A stretch of DNA of 64,000 nt, from positions 1,116,001 to 1,180,000 of the forward strand of contig NC_006177.1 of assembly GCF_000009905.1 (NCBI RefSeq). Direction: 5' to 3'. The translations under genes and the position numbers were made by a program. Shown piece by piece: positions 36,756 through 47,085 of the stretch. The notes below the pieces were generated by a model that saw nothing but the letters and a program-made list of their open reading frames with translations, had not been told where the DNA came from and did not search any database. This stretch comes from Symbiobacterium thermophilum IAM 14863 (lineage in GTDB: Bacteria > Bacillota > Sulfobacillia > Symbiobacteriales > Symbiobacteriaceae). Each line of letters opens with the position of its first letter. Position 1 is the first letter of the stretch.

Positions 36756-37406
36756 TCACTGCAGGGTGAACTCCCAGGTGGCCTCGCCGTACTCGGGGTG
36801 TGTGAAGGTATACGTATACGTGCCCTCCAGCTTCTTCGCGAGGAAGCCCAACCAGCCGGATCCCGACTCTCCCTGCCTCAGGGTCCCCTGGAACTTGGGT
36901 GTGCGCAGGGCTGTGGCCTGCAGATTGTACGGGGCGTTCTTCTCCTCCGGCGTCTGGACCTTGTGCTGCTCGGTGGGGTTCACCGTATACGGGGCGCTGC
37001 CGCCGTTCTCCACCGTAACCTCGATCAGCAGGTAGGTGTATCCGGGCGCCGGGGCCTGGTCCACAGTCTCTGCCCGGTGCATGGTAACGGTGAGCGGACC
37101 GACCTGCGCCGATTCGCCCACCGCCAGCGGCCCGAGCTGCACCTTCCCGGCGGGCTCCGCGCCCCCACCCCCGCCAGGGCCTGCGCCATCGCCTGCGGCA
37201 CCGCCTGCGGCGTTGCCCACGGCATCGCCTCCTCCGTCGCCCCCGCCGCCGGTGGCCGGCTGGTTTCCGCCTGCCGAGCCTGCCGAGCTGGACGGGCTGG
37301 GGTCCGTCCGGTTGGGGCCGGTCTGGTCCGCGTACTTGCCGCAGCCGGCCACCAGCACGGCCAGCAGCGCCGCTGCTGCCCAGATCAGGATCTTGCGTCT
37401 CCTCAC
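36756..37406 (-). CDS. Lipoprotein with DUF4352-like domain
   Basis: This 216-residue protein has a lipobox (LAVLVAGC, lipidated Cys near residue 22), then a disordered Gly/Ala/Ser/Pro-rich linker to about residue 85. A beta-sandwich follows (VGPLTVTMHRAETVDQAP, YTYLLIEVTVENGGSAPYTVNPTEQHKV, EGTYTYTFTHPEYGEATWEFTL) that matches the Telo-bind-like DUF4352 pattern seen in many Firmicute lipoproteins. It is the last gene of the peptide-permease group and overlaps nothing. Its link to transport is only positional. Confidence 0.8.
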   Translation of the reverse strand: MRRRKILIWAAAALLAVLVAGCGKYADQTGPNRTDPSPSSSAGSAGGNQPATGGGGDGGGDAVGNAAGGAAGDGAGPGGGGGAEPAGKVQLGPLAVGESAQVGPLTVTMHRAETVDQAPAPGYTYLLIEVTVENGGSAPYTVNPTEQHKVQTPEEKNAPYNLQATALRTPKFQGTLRQGESGSGWLGFLAKKLEGTYTYTFTHPEYGEATWEFTLQ

Positions 37407-37425
37407 AGGTATCCCCCTCTGTCCG

Positions 37426-38349
37426 CTACTGTTTCAGGCGCGGGTCGAGCGCATCGCGCAGCCCGTCCCCGATGAAGTTGATGGAAAGCACCGTCAGGAA
37501 GATCATCAGGCCCGGCGGGATCCACGTCCACGGTCTGGTCTGCAGCACGGCCATGTTGTTTGCCTCACTCAGCATGTTCCCCCACGTGGGGACTGGCTGG
37601 TTCACGCCGAACCCCAGGTAGCTGAGCCCCGCCTCCGCGAGGATGATCCCCGCGACTTCCAGGGTGGCGTTCACGATCAGCGGCGCCATGGCGTTGGGCA
37701 GGAGGTGGCGCACGATCATGCGGAACGTGCCGACTCCCGCGGCCCGGGCCGCTTCGATGAAATCCCTCTCCCGCAGGGAGAGGAACTCTCCCCGCACGAG
37801 GCGGGCCGGCACTGGCCAGCTAAGGAAGACGATCGCGAACACCAGATTGGAAACCGACGGGCCTCGGATCGCGACGATGGTCAGGGCGAACATCAGGAAC
37901 GGGAAGGACTGGATCACGTCCACCAGCCGCATGAGCACGTTGTCGATCCAGCCGCCGAAGTAGCCCGCGACCGAGCCGATGACGATGCCCAGGACCATGT
38001 ACACGATGACGGATCCCAAGGCGATCGACAGCGACACCCGGCCGCCGTACAGCAGGCGGGTGAGGTTGTCTCGACCGGCGCTGTCGGTGCCGAGCGGGTG
38101 GCGGGCGGAGGGCGCTGCCCGGATGTACTGGATGTCGATTTCGTCGCGTCCCCAGCCGAGGGTGGCCTGGGTGATGACCGGCGCGAAGGCGGAGATGAGG
38201 ATCAGGATGAGGAGGATCGTCGCCCCGGCGACGGCCATGCGGTTCCGGAGGAACCGCCGCAGCACCAGCCGGGCGTACGAGGTCTCCTGCGCCGTCAGGC
38301 CGTCGAACTGGGTCGGAATCGGGTCCGGTGTAGGACGGGAGATCGCCAC
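37426..38349 (-). CDS. Peptide/nickel-type ABC permease (OppC/DppC-like)
   Basis: This 307-residue inner-membrane subunit has a long cytoplasmic N-terminus, then about six helices. The ATPase-contact loop is EAARAAGVGTFRMIVRHLLPN (about residue 205), followed by a C-terminal GDGLRDALDPRLKQ typical of OppC/DppC. It directly follows the OppB-like gene (12 bases). It should form the channel with that partner. No ATPase gene is in this cluster, so it must borrow ATPases encoded elsewhere. Confidence 0.93.
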   Translation of the reverse strand: MAISRPTPDPIPTQFDGLTAQETSYARLVLRRFLRNRMAVAGATILLILILISAFAPVITQATLGWGRDEIDIQYIRAAPSARHPLGTDSAGRDNLTRLLYGGRVSLSIALGSVIVYMVLGIVIGSVAGYFGGWIDNVLMRLVDVIQSFPFLMFALTIVAIRGPSVSNLVFAIVFLSWPVPARLVRGEFLSLRERDFIEAARAAGVGTFRMIVRHLLPNAMAPLIVNATLEVAGIILAEAGLSYLGFGVNQPVPTWGNMLSEANNMAVLQTRPWTWIPPGLMIFLTVLSINFIGDGLRDALDPRLKQ

Positions 38350-38361
38350 GGCTGTACCTCC

Positions 38362-39309
38362 TTACGCATACCGGATGCGGGGGTCAGCGACGGCATAGAG
38401 GATGTCGGCGATGAGGTTACCCAGGATGACCAGCAGGGCGAAGAACATGTTGGTGGCCATGAGCACAGAGTAGTCGCGGTTGTTGACCGCCTCAAACGTC
38501 AGCAGCCCCATCCCCGGGAACGTGAAGACCTGTTCGATGATGACGGCCCCGCCGAAGAGTCCGGGCAGGCTGAACCCGAAGAGGGTGATCACGGGGATCA
38601 TCCCGTTGCGGAAAGCATGTTTGTACACCACCACCCGTTCGGCCAGCCCTTTGGCGCGCGCAGTCCGCACGTAGTCCTGACGCAGCACCTCCAGCATGGC
38701 AGAGCGGGTGAAGCGGGCGTATGAGGCCATATCACGCAGCCCCAGGGTCACGGCGGGCAGCACGAGGTGGTGGAGCACGTCCCAGAAGCCGCCTCCGCCC
38801 GGGGTAATGATGCCGTTCATCGGGAAGATCGGAAGTCTCACCGCGAAGAAGTAGATCGCCAGGAGGGCGGCGAAGAAGGAGGGCAGGGAGATGCCCATGA
38901 AGGCGAACGTCGTCGCCGCGTAGTCGATCAGCGAGTACTGGCGTGTAGCGGAGATGACCCCGATGGGGATGGCCAGGGCCAGGCCGAGCAGGAAGGCCGT
39001 GCCCGTGAGCAGCAGGGTGCGCGGGATCGCCCGGGCCAGCATGTCGACCACCGGTTCCTGAGTGCGGACCGAGTACCCCAGGTTGCCTTTCAGCGTGGTG
39101 GTGAGCCAGCGGACGTACTGGATCGGGATGGGGTCGTTGAACCCCATCTCCTCCATGAGCCGGGCCCGGAGCGTGGGGTCGATCCGCGGGCCGAAGAGGT
39201 AGGCGTACGGGTCGCCCGGGGCGCTGTGGATGATGACGAAGACGATGATGCTGACGCCGAAGAGAATCGGGATCATCTGCAACAGGCGTCGCACGAGGTA
39301 CCGGCCCAC
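38362..39309 (-). CDS. Peptide/nickel-type ABC permease (OppB/DppB-like)
   Basis: This 315-residue inner-membrane subunit begins MGRYLVRRLLQMIPILFGVSIIVF, the standard OppB opening, and contains DPIPIQYVRWLTTTLKGNLGYS and the ATPase-contact loop RTARAKGLAERVVVYKHAFRNGMIPVI (about residue 235). It ends with ILYAVADPRIRYA. It lies 82 bases after the binding-protein gene and 12 bases before the OppC-like gene, forming one operon. Confidence 0.94.
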   Translation of the reverse strand: MGRYLVRRLLQMIPILFGVSIIVFVIIHSAPGDPYAYLFGPRIDPTLRARLMEEMGFNDPIPIQYVRWLTTTLKGNLGYSVRTQEPVVDMLARAIPRTLLLTGTAFLLGLALAIPIGVISATRQYSLIDYAATTFAFMGISLPSFFAALLAIYFFAVRLPIFPMNGIITPGGGGFWDVLHHLVLPAVTLGLRDMASYARFTRSAMLEVLRQDYVRTARAKGLAERVVVYKHAFRNGMIPVITLFGFSLPGLFGGAVIIEQVFTFPGMGLLTFEAVNNRDYSVLMATNMFFALLVILGNLIADILYAVADPRIRYA

Positions 39310-39391
39310 CTGTCAGTCTCCTTTCTTCCCGGCGGTGCGCGGCCCGGGGGTGCGTTCCCCCCGGGCCGCCAGCCGGTGGATGGTCAGAGGA

Positions 39392-41431
39392 TCACCGGGA
39401 GAGCCACAGCTCCTCGATGTTCCAGAGGTAGCCCTGCGGGCCGGGCTTGAAGTTCTGCAGACGGTCGTTGGCTGCGATCAAGGTGTTCACTGCGTACAGG
39501 ATGAGCGCCGGGGTCTCTTCCGTCCAGTGGCGCGCCCACTCGTGGTAGATCTCGATGCGCTCCTCGATGTCGTTGGTGGCCTTGCCGGCGGCGATCAGCT
39601 GCTCCGACTTCTCCGTCCACCACTGGCTGTCGTTGAAGCCGCCGGGCTCGGTGGCCGCCTTGTCCCACAGGCCCGTCGGGTCCGGGTCGGAGTTGCCCAG
39701 CGAGAAGCCGATGAAGTACATGTCGAAGTCCCGGGCCGCCCGCTTCTCATCCAGCGTCGGCCAGTCGTAACCCTCCAGGATGACCTCAATGCCGACCTCC
39801 TTCAGCCACTGCTGCACCACGGGCGCCGTCGCCTGCCGGACTGGGTTGCCGACGTTGGGGTACAGCAGCCGCAGGGTCAGCCGCTTCCCGTCCTTGTACC
39901 GGTACCCGTCGCTGCCCAGGACCCAGCCGGCCTCTTCGAGCAGCTGACGAGCCTTGTCGGGATCATACGGATACTGCTCGACGTCCTCCGTGTACGCCCA
40001 GGTGAGCGGGTGGATCGGACCGTACATCATGGAGGCGTGGCCGCCCATCAGGTTGTTGATGATGGCCTGCCGGTTGATCGCATGGTTGATGGCGCGGCGC
40101 ACCCGCACGTCGGTGGTGGGTCCCATCTCACCCCGGGCGTTGGGACCGGTGTTGTAGACCATCTCCTGGAAGACCATGTCCGGGAACTCGTAGATCTTCA
40201 CATGTGGCATCGCCGCGTAGGCGTCCAGCTCGTTGGGGCTGAACTCCACGTAGTCCAGCGTGCCGCGCTGCATCTCACCGACGGCCACCTCAGCGGCCAC
40301 GATGCGCCAGACGACCTCGTCGATGTAAGGCCGGCCTGCCCAGTAGTTCGGGTTGGCCTCCAGGATGGCGTACTGGCCGTCAACATACTCCTTCATCTTG
40401 AAGGGGCCGTTGCCGTTGGGGAAGATGTTGTACGGGTCATTGGCCGTACCCCAGTCCTGCACCGGGATGCTGCCGTACTTGCTGCTGTCCACGATCCCGT
40501 AGGCGATGTTGTAGAGGAACGGCGCGTTCGGCTGCTTCAGCTGGAAGACCACGGTGTAGTCGTCTACCGCGTAGAGACCGGGCAGGTTGCCGGTGGTGAC
40601 GATGCCCCGCTCGAAGTTCTCACGGGTTTCGCCGCTGATGCCGTTGGCGTAATCTTCGTACCCGACGACGTCCTCCCAACCGGAGTCACGCGGGCCGATG
40701 TACCTGGGGTGCCAAATGGCCTTGTACGTGAAGACGACATCCTTGGCGGTCACCGGGGTGCCATCGAAGAACGTCGCGTTCCGGCGCAGGTAGAAGGTCA
40801 GCTTCGTGTTGGTCTCGTCCCACTCCCATGCCTCGGCGAGGGCGGGCACGGGGATATAGCGCTCGTCATACTTCCACAGGCCTTCGTACATCAGGCCGGT
40901 AAGGTTGGAGCCGTATGTGTCATTGACGATGATCGGGTTGAAGGCCCCGATCGGCTTGTTCCACATGGCCAGGTTCAGCCGCCCGCCCCGGCGCGGCCAG
41001 TTCGGGTCGACGATGGAGATCGCCGTGGTGGCGGGGTCATACTCCACCTCGGCGCCGAACGCCTCGCTCACGAACCGCAGCGGAACCAGGGTGCGGCCGT
41101 TCTGGATGAACGGGGCGGCGTCCAGGGTCCGGGCCTGCCCGTTCACCCGGGCGGTGGTGCTGCCGATGACCAGCTGCACCGTGGTGTTGCCCCGGGTGGC
41201 CGTCACCGTGCGGGTGGACTCATCCCACTGCACATCCGCGCCCATCTTCTCGAAGATCGCCCGGAACGGGACGAAGACGCGGTTGTTCACGTTCACCGGC
41301 TCCACGTCGAACATCACCGGGTGGCCGTTGAACGTGACCGGGTACTTCACCTCCGGGCGGGCCGCCAGGGCCGGTGCTGACGAGGTCACAAGCATGAGGG
41401 CGGTGAGGAAGAGGACTAAGAACCGCTTCAC
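39392..41431 (-). CDS. Peptide-type ABC solute-binding protein with copper-amine-oxidase-like N-terminal domain
   Basis: This 679-residue exported protein combines two parts. After a signal peptide (LVLFLTALMLVTSSAPALA) comes a stalk domain of the copper amine oxidase N-terminal type, with two repeats: VNNRVFVPFRAIFEKMGADVQWD and IQNGRTLVPLRFVSEAFGAEVEYD (residues 30-150). The rest is a family-5 binding protein (NPIIVNDTYGSNLTGLMYEGL, LTFYLRRNATFFDGTPVTAKDVVFTYKA, RAINHAINRQAI). There is no lipobox, so the N-terminal domain may anchor or space the protein at the cell wall. GTG start, ten bases after AAGGAGG. It heads the permease operon. Confidence 0.9.
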   Translation of the reverse strand: MKRFLVLFLTALMLVTSSAPALAARPEVKYPVTFNGHPVMFDVEPVNVNNRVFVPFRAIFEKMGADVQWDESTRTVTATRGNTTVQLVIGSTTARVNGQARTLDAAPFIQNGRTLVPLRFVSEAFGAEVEYDPATTAISIVDPNWPRRGGRLNLAMWNKPIGAFNPIIVNDTYGSNLTGLMYEGLWKYDERYIPVPALAEAWEWDETNTKLTFYLRRNATFFDGTPVTAKDVVFTYKAIWHPRYIGPRDSGWEDVVGYEDYANGISGETRENFERGIVTTGNLPGLYAVDDYTVVFQLKQPNAPFLYNIAYGIVDSSKYGSIPVQDWGTANDPYNIFPNGNGPFKMKEYVDGQYAILEANPNYWAGRPYIDEVVWRIVAAEVAVGEMQRGTLDYVEFSPNELDAYAAMPHVKIYEFPDMVFQEMVYNTGPNARGEMGPTTDVRVRRAINHAINRQAIINNLMGGHASMMYGPIHPLTWAYTEDVEQYPYDPDKARQLLEEAGWVLGSDGYRYKDGKRLTLRLLYPNVGNPVRQATAPVVQQWLKEVGIEVILEGYDWPTLDEKRAARDFDMYFIGFSLGNSDPDPTGLWDKAATEPGGFNDSQWWTEKSEQLIAAGKATNDIEERIEIYHEWARHWTEETPALILYAVNTLIAANDRLQNFKPGPQGYLWNIEELWLSR

Positions 41432-41695
41432 GCAACCGATACCTCCTTTTCAGATTGTGTGTGGATCGGGAAAACTGGCAGCAGGCTCTCCTATCTCGTG
41501 GTTTTTCACCCCCAGGCGAGCATGGTCAGTCCTATTATTCGCACTTGACGAGGAAAATCCTTTATTCCGACACTCCAGATTAGGGGGAAATTGTCCCGGG
41601 GGCGCAGGGGGGCGGGCAGGATCTGACAGGAACCCGCCCTCCGGCAGTCGAAGAACTCTGCTGGCGTCACCCGATGGCGAAGGAGGAATCTACCG

Positions 41696-43024
41696 ATGCG
41701 CGCATACGACATCATCTATCGCAAGCGGATGGGGCAGGAGCTCACCACCGATGAGATCCGGTTCCTGGTCCGCGGGTACGTTTCGGGTGAGGTGACGGAC
41801 TACCAGATGGCGGCCTGGGCGATGGCCGTGTGCATACAGGGCATGACGCCGCGGGAGACCGCCGACCTCACGATGGCCATGGCCGAGTCCGGCGATCAGA
41901 TCGACCTGTCGGGCATCCGCGGCCGCAAGGTCGACAAGCACTCCACCGGCGGCGTGGGGGACAAGGTCTCGCTGGTCCTGGTTCCCCTGGTCGCGGCCTG
42001 CGGTGCGCCGGTCGCGAAGATGTCCGGCCGCGGCCTGGGCCACACCGGCGGCACCATCGACAAGCTGGAGTCGATCCCCGGGTTCCGGGTGGAGCTGAGC
42101 CCGCAGGAGTTCATCGACCAGGTGAACCGGGTCGGCTGCGCCGTGGCCGGGCAGAGCGGCAACCTGGTCCCGGCCGACAAGAAGCTGTACGCCCTGCGGG
42201 ACGTGACCGCCACCGTCGACTCCATCCCGCTGATCGCGTCGTCCATCATGTCGAAGAAGATCGCGGGCGGCGCCGACGCGGTGGTGCTGGACGTGAAGGC
42301 GGGGGCCGGCGCGTTCATGAAGGACCTGGACCAGGCCTTCCGGCTGGCGGAGATGATGGTGGCCATCGGCCGGGAGGTCGGCCGCGAGGTCGCGGCGGTG
42401 GTCTCCAACATGGACCAGCCGCTGGGGTATGCGGTAGGCAACGCCCTGGAGGTGGCGGAGGCCATCGAGACCCTGCGGGGCTTCGGCCCGAAGGACCTGG
42501 AGGAGATCTGCCTGCAGCTGGGCTCCCAGATGTTGCGCCTGGCCGGCGTCGCCCCGGACGGGGAGTCGGCCCGGAAGATGCTGCTCCGGGCCCTGCGGGC
42601 GGGCCACGGGCTGAACAAGCTGATCGAGATGGTGGAGGCCCAGGGCGGCGATCCCAGCTACATCCGGCAGCCGATCAAGCTGCCCCGGGCGAAGCGGATC
42701 GTCCCGGTGGCGGCGCCCCGGTCGGGCTACGTCCAGGCCATCGACGCCCTGGAGGTCGGCGTGGCCGCCATGCTGCTCGGGGCGGGGCGCGAGACCAAGG
42801 AGTCCGCCATCGACCTGGGCGTGGGCGTGGTGCTCCGCAAGAAGGTGGGCGACCCGGTGGAGGCCGGCGAGCCGCTGGCGGAGCTGCACGTGAACTCCGA
42901 GAGGCGGCTGGACGAGGCCCGGGAGCGGCTGGCGGGCGCCTACCGCATCGGCGGGGAGCGGTTGCAGGAGCCGCCGCTGGTCTACGGGCTGGTCACCAGC
43001 CACGGCACGGAGCGCTGGGCATAG
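41696..43024 (+). CDS. pdp: Pyrimidine-nucleoside phosphorylase
   Basis: This 442-residue enzyme splits thymidine or uridine with phosphate in nucleoside salvage. It has the family signatures MRAYDIIYRKRMGQELTTDEI, VDKHSTGGVGDKVSLVLVP (phosphate site) and MSGRGLGHTGGTIDKLESIPGF, and a C-terminal alpha/beta domain. Length fits the Gram-positive Pdp/DeoA family. The ATG at 41696 follows AAGGAGGAATCTACCG. It is monocistronic, ending at a strong terminator. The 264-base gap upstream holds no clear promoter that I can defend. Confidence 0.95.
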   Translation: MRAYDIIYRKRMGQELTTDEIRFLVRGYVSGEVTDYQMAAWAMAVCIQGMTPRETADLTMAMAESGDQIDLSGIRGRKVDKHSTGGVGDKVSLVLVPLVAACGAPVAKMSGRGLGHTGGTIDKLESIPGFRVELSPQEFIDQVNRVGCAVAGQSGNLVPADKKLYALRDVTATVDSIPLIASSIMSKKIAGGADAVVLDVKAGAGAFMKDLDQAFRLAEMMVAIGREVGREVAAVVSNMDQPLGYAVGNALEVAEAIETLRGFGPKDLEEICLQLGSQMLRLAGVAPDGESARKMLLRALRAGHGLNKLIEMVEAQGGDPSYIRQPIKLPRAKRIVPVAAPRSGYVQAIDALEVGVAAMLLGAGRETKESAIDLGVGVVLRKKVGDPVEAGEPLAELHVNSERRLDEARERLAGAYRIGGERLQEPPLVYGLVTSHGTERWA

Positions 43025-43030
43025 GACGCG

Positions 43031-43070
43031 CAGCAGGAGGGGGCACGGGGTGCCGCCCTCCTGCTGTTTA
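43031..43070 (+). terminator. Intrinsic terminator of the nucleoside phosphorylase gene
   Basis: CAGCAGGAGGG at 43031-43041 pairs with CCCTCCTGCTG at 43056-43066 with an inner GGCAC/GTGCC stem, followed by TTTA. Confidence 0.83.
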
Positions 43071-43181
43071 TGGCACTTTTGGGCCAGGACATGAACCTTG
43101 CGGGTCAGGAACTGTAGGGTCCCGAGACCAATGGTAGGTTTCGGTGAGGACAGGTATCATAAGAACCAGGAGGAGAGGACC

Positions 43182-44771
<1,590 letters not shown>

Positions 44772-44784
44772 GGGAGCGGTGGCG

Positions 44785-45483
44785 ATGGCGACTGGCAAGA
44801 AGCGCATCCTGGTGGTCGACGACGACCCGAAGATCCTGAAGGCCCTGGACCAGGCCCTCCAGCAGGAGGGGTACGAGGTCTACCGGGCGGAGGACGGCCT
44901 GCAGGCCCTCGAGATGGCGCGCAAGGTGAAGCCGGACCTGATGATCCTTGACATCATGCTGCCCAAGATGGACGGGTTCGAGGTCCTGGCCCAGCTGCAG
45001 TCGACGGGCGGCGTCCCCACGCTCATCCTCTCCGCCCGCGGGGAGGAGATGGACAAGGTGGTCGGGTTCAACGTCGGGGCGGACGACTACCTGGTGAAGC
45101 CGTTCCGGCTCTCGGAGCTCCTCCTGCGGGTCCGGGCGATCCTGCGCCGCACGGCCGGCGCCGGCGCGCCCGTGGACGAGGACCGGCCGCTGAAGTTCAG
45201 GGACATCGAGATCAACCGCTCCTCCCGCACCGTCATCGTGCGGGGTCAGCCGGTGGACCTGACGCCCAAGGAGTTCGACCTGCTCTGGCTCCTGGCCAGC
45301 CACCCCGGGCACGTCTTCAGCCGGGAGGCCCTGCTGCAGCGGGTGTGGCACTCCGAGTACTCCGGCGACGAGGCGGCGCTCACCGTCTGCGTGCGCCGGC
45401 TGAGGGAGAAGATCGAGCGCGACCCCGGCCACCCGGAGCTGATCAAGACCATTTGGGGGATTGGGTATAAGTTTGATGGATGA
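44785..45483 (+). CDS. OmpR/PhoB-family response regulator
   Basis: This 232-residue regulator has a receiver (LVVDDDPKILKALDQAL, phosphoacceptor Asp in LMILDIMLPKMDG, Lys in DDYLVKPF) and a winged-helix output domain (VDLTPKEFDLLWLLASHPGHVFSREALLQRVW, then a final TIWGIGYKFDG). The ATG at 44785 is favoured, eight bases after GGGAG, over the GTG two codons earlier. It forms an operon with the haem-type kinase. Confidence 0.93.
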   Translation: MATGKKRILVVDDDPKILKALDQALQQEGYEVYRAEDGLQALEMARKVKPDLMILDIMLPKMDGFEVLAQLQSTGGVPTLILSARGEEMDKVVGFNVGADDYLVKPFRLSELLLRVRAILRRTAGAGAPVDEDRPLKFRDIEINRSSRTVIVRGQPVDLTPKEFDLLWLLASHPGHVFSREALLQRVWHSEYSGDEAALTVCVRRLREKIERDPGHPELIKTIWGIGYKFDG

Positions 45484-45598
45484 CCTTTAGTATGACTTTG
45501 GTTCAAGTTAGTTTTGCGAAAGGGCAGGGAAAGGATCGCGAAAGAAACGGGCGCTACCCTTGAAGGTGAACCATTCCACCCTTCAGGGGGTGCCCGTC

Positions 45599-46354
45599 TT
45601 GTCACACCTCTGCTATGCAACGGGTCTGCAGCTTCTTTCGTGGTCCCTGGGTCTTGCCGCCACGCTGGTGCTGCTCGACAGCCGCAGCGGGTTCCTGCGC
45701 GACCACCCGCCGCTGGCCTGGCGGGTCGCGGGCGTGCTCCTGGGACCGCTGGCGGTCCTGAGCCTTGCCGCGGTGGCGGTGGGTGGCGGACCGCGCTGGG
45801 TGACGCTGGGCCTCGTGCTGCCCTACGCGCTGATGGCACTGGGCGCGAGCTGGGTCTGGTACCGCGGCGCGCGGGCCGACCTGCGGCGCCAGCGGGAGCG
45901 GGAGGCCGCGGTCTTGGGGCTGCTGGCCGTGCTGTTCGCCAGCCTGGCGCAGACGGGGGGAGACGGGCTCCCGGTGCTGTCGCTGGCCGCCTCGCTGGGC
46001 AGCGCCGCCCTGGTGGGCGGACTGGGCATCCTCGCCCTGGGCTGTACGGTGCGCCGCCGGCGGGACGAGGTGGAGGTGGACCCCAACTGCGACGGCATTC
46101 CGGTGCGGGTGGTCGCCACCGGGCTGGGGATCATGGCGCTGGCCGCGTCCGACGTCGGGCGGGCCCTCCTCACCGGCAGCGCCCCGCTGCCGGCCTCGCT
46201 GGGGCTGTGGCTGGGCTGCTCCCTCCTGGTCCCGGTGCTGGTGCTCCTCGCCGGCCGCCGGCTCTCCGACTGGAACCGGCCGCTGCTCTGGCGCACCGCC
46301 TGCCTGGCCGCCCTGGTGGGGCAGCTGGCCCTGCAGACGACGCTGGTGGCGTGA
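45599..46354 (+). CDS. Polytopic membrane protein of unknown function
   Basis: This protein of about 251 residues has seven or so hydrophobic segments (LLSWSLGLAATLVLLD, AGVLLGPLAVLSLAAVAVG, VTLGLVLPYALMALGASWVWY and so on) with a cytoplasmic-looking basic loop (RRRRDEVEVDPNCDG). TTG at 45599 is chosen because GGGGG lies eight bases upstream; an alternative TTG at 45560 has no site. I do not recognise the family. It lies 115 bases after the response regulator and ends at a strong terminator, so the kinase pair may control it. Confidence 0.65.
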   Translation: MSHLCYATGLQLLSWSLGLAATLVLLDSRSGFLRDHPPLAWRVAGVLLGPLAVLSLAAVAVGGGPRWVTLGLVLPYALMALGASWVWYRGARADLRRQREREAAVLGLLAVLFASLAQTGGDGLPVLSLAASLGSAALVGGLGILALGCTVRRRRDEVEVDPNCDGIPVRVVATGLGIMALAASDVGRALLTGSAPLPASLGLWLGCSLLVPVLVLLAGRRLSDWNRPLLWRTACLAALVGQLALQTTLVA

Positions 46355-46369
46355 AGGGGAAAACGAGCA

Positions 46370-46398
46370 ACCGCCTGCCGAACGGGCAGGCGGTTTTG
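46370..46398. terminator. Bidirectional intrinsic terminator
   Basis: ACCGCCTGCC at 46370-46379 pairs with GGCAGGCGGT at 46385-46394, followed by TTTTGC. A matching A-rich segment on the left serves the opposite strand. Confidence 0.85.
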
Positions 46399-46405
46399 CT
46401 CGCGA

Positions 46406-46765
46406 TCAGGGGACGGACTTCCAGGTCCAGACGAAATCCTCGGCGGTCAGCGGGTCGCCGTTGGACCACTTCAGGCCGTCACGCAGGTAGAAGGTGAAGA
46501 CGGTGGCGTCGTCGTTGACTTCGTACCGCTCTGCCGCACCCGGGATCGCGTTGCCCTTCTCGTCCAGCCGCATCAGGCCCTCGAACAGGGCGATCTCCAC
46601 GTGGGACTCGGGAAGGCCGGTGGTGACCCGCGGGTCGAGGGACGGCGGGTTCGTGCCGATGTTCATCCGGATAACCATCTCTTGCGAACCCGAACTGGAC
46701 CTGCCGGAGCACCCGACGGCTGCCAGCATCAGCACCGCCAGCATGCCTGCAACGAAACGACGCAT
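46406..46765 (-). pseudogene. Truncated peptide-binding lipoprotein (OppA-like remnant)
   Basis: The 119 residues are the intact beginning of a family-5 solute-binding lipoprotein: lipobox LAAVGC, then MNIGTNPPSLDPRVTTG, EIALFEGLMRLDEKGNAIPGAAERYEV and FYLRDGLKWSNGDPLTAEDFVWTWK, ending at SVP and a stop. The family normally has 500-600 residues. The remaining 400 or so are absent, and the stop adjoins the terminator of the neighbouring gene, so a deletion has removed the rest. The start and ribosome site (GGGAGG) are still intact, so a secreted fragment may be made. Confidence 0.8.
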
Positions 46766-47085
46766 CGTGTGTAAACCTCCCTCAGCGCATCTCTGTCTCT
46801 CTCAGTCGTTCGCTCCCGGACACTCGTCGGATCGCGGTCGCCTGTCTGACCGGTGTCCTCGGTTCACCTCCTCACGCGGACATCGGCAGCGGCAGAGGCC
46901 TCTCAGGAGACCCCATTAATAGAAGATTTCCTCCAGTTCAGCAAGAGGGATATTCTCTTATACCCTAATGCTTTACCTGGGGAAAACACCAAAGGAACTC
47001 GGCCCGGAAAAACACATATCCTTCTAGCGCGACGATGTCGCACTAGAAGGATAACTCTGACGGCTGTATTCCTGCAAGAGGGAGG
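46766..47085. other. Intergenic stretch with no gene
   Basis: These 320 bases hold no credible ORF; the longer frames are shadows. The right half (about 46910-47065) is AT-rich and includes the minus-strand terminator hairpin at 47017-47053. The left part is the leader of the truncated binding-protein gene. The low GC could mark old insertion or deletion, which fits the adjacent truncated gene. Confidence 0.6.
47007..47053 (-). terminator. Intrinsic terminator of the NifU-like operon
   Basis: TATCCTTCTAGTGCGAC pairs with GTCGCGCTAGAAGGATA over 17 bases with one mismatch and a three-base loop. Read on the minus strand, it is followed by TGTGTTTTTCC, 33 bases after the 108-aa gene. Confidence 0.85.

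Noticed and set aside
47017-47053. Nearly perfect 37-base palindrome as a possible operator or recombination site
   Set aside because: On the minus strand it is followed by a run of T and lies just after the NifU-like operon, so an intrinsic terminator explains it.
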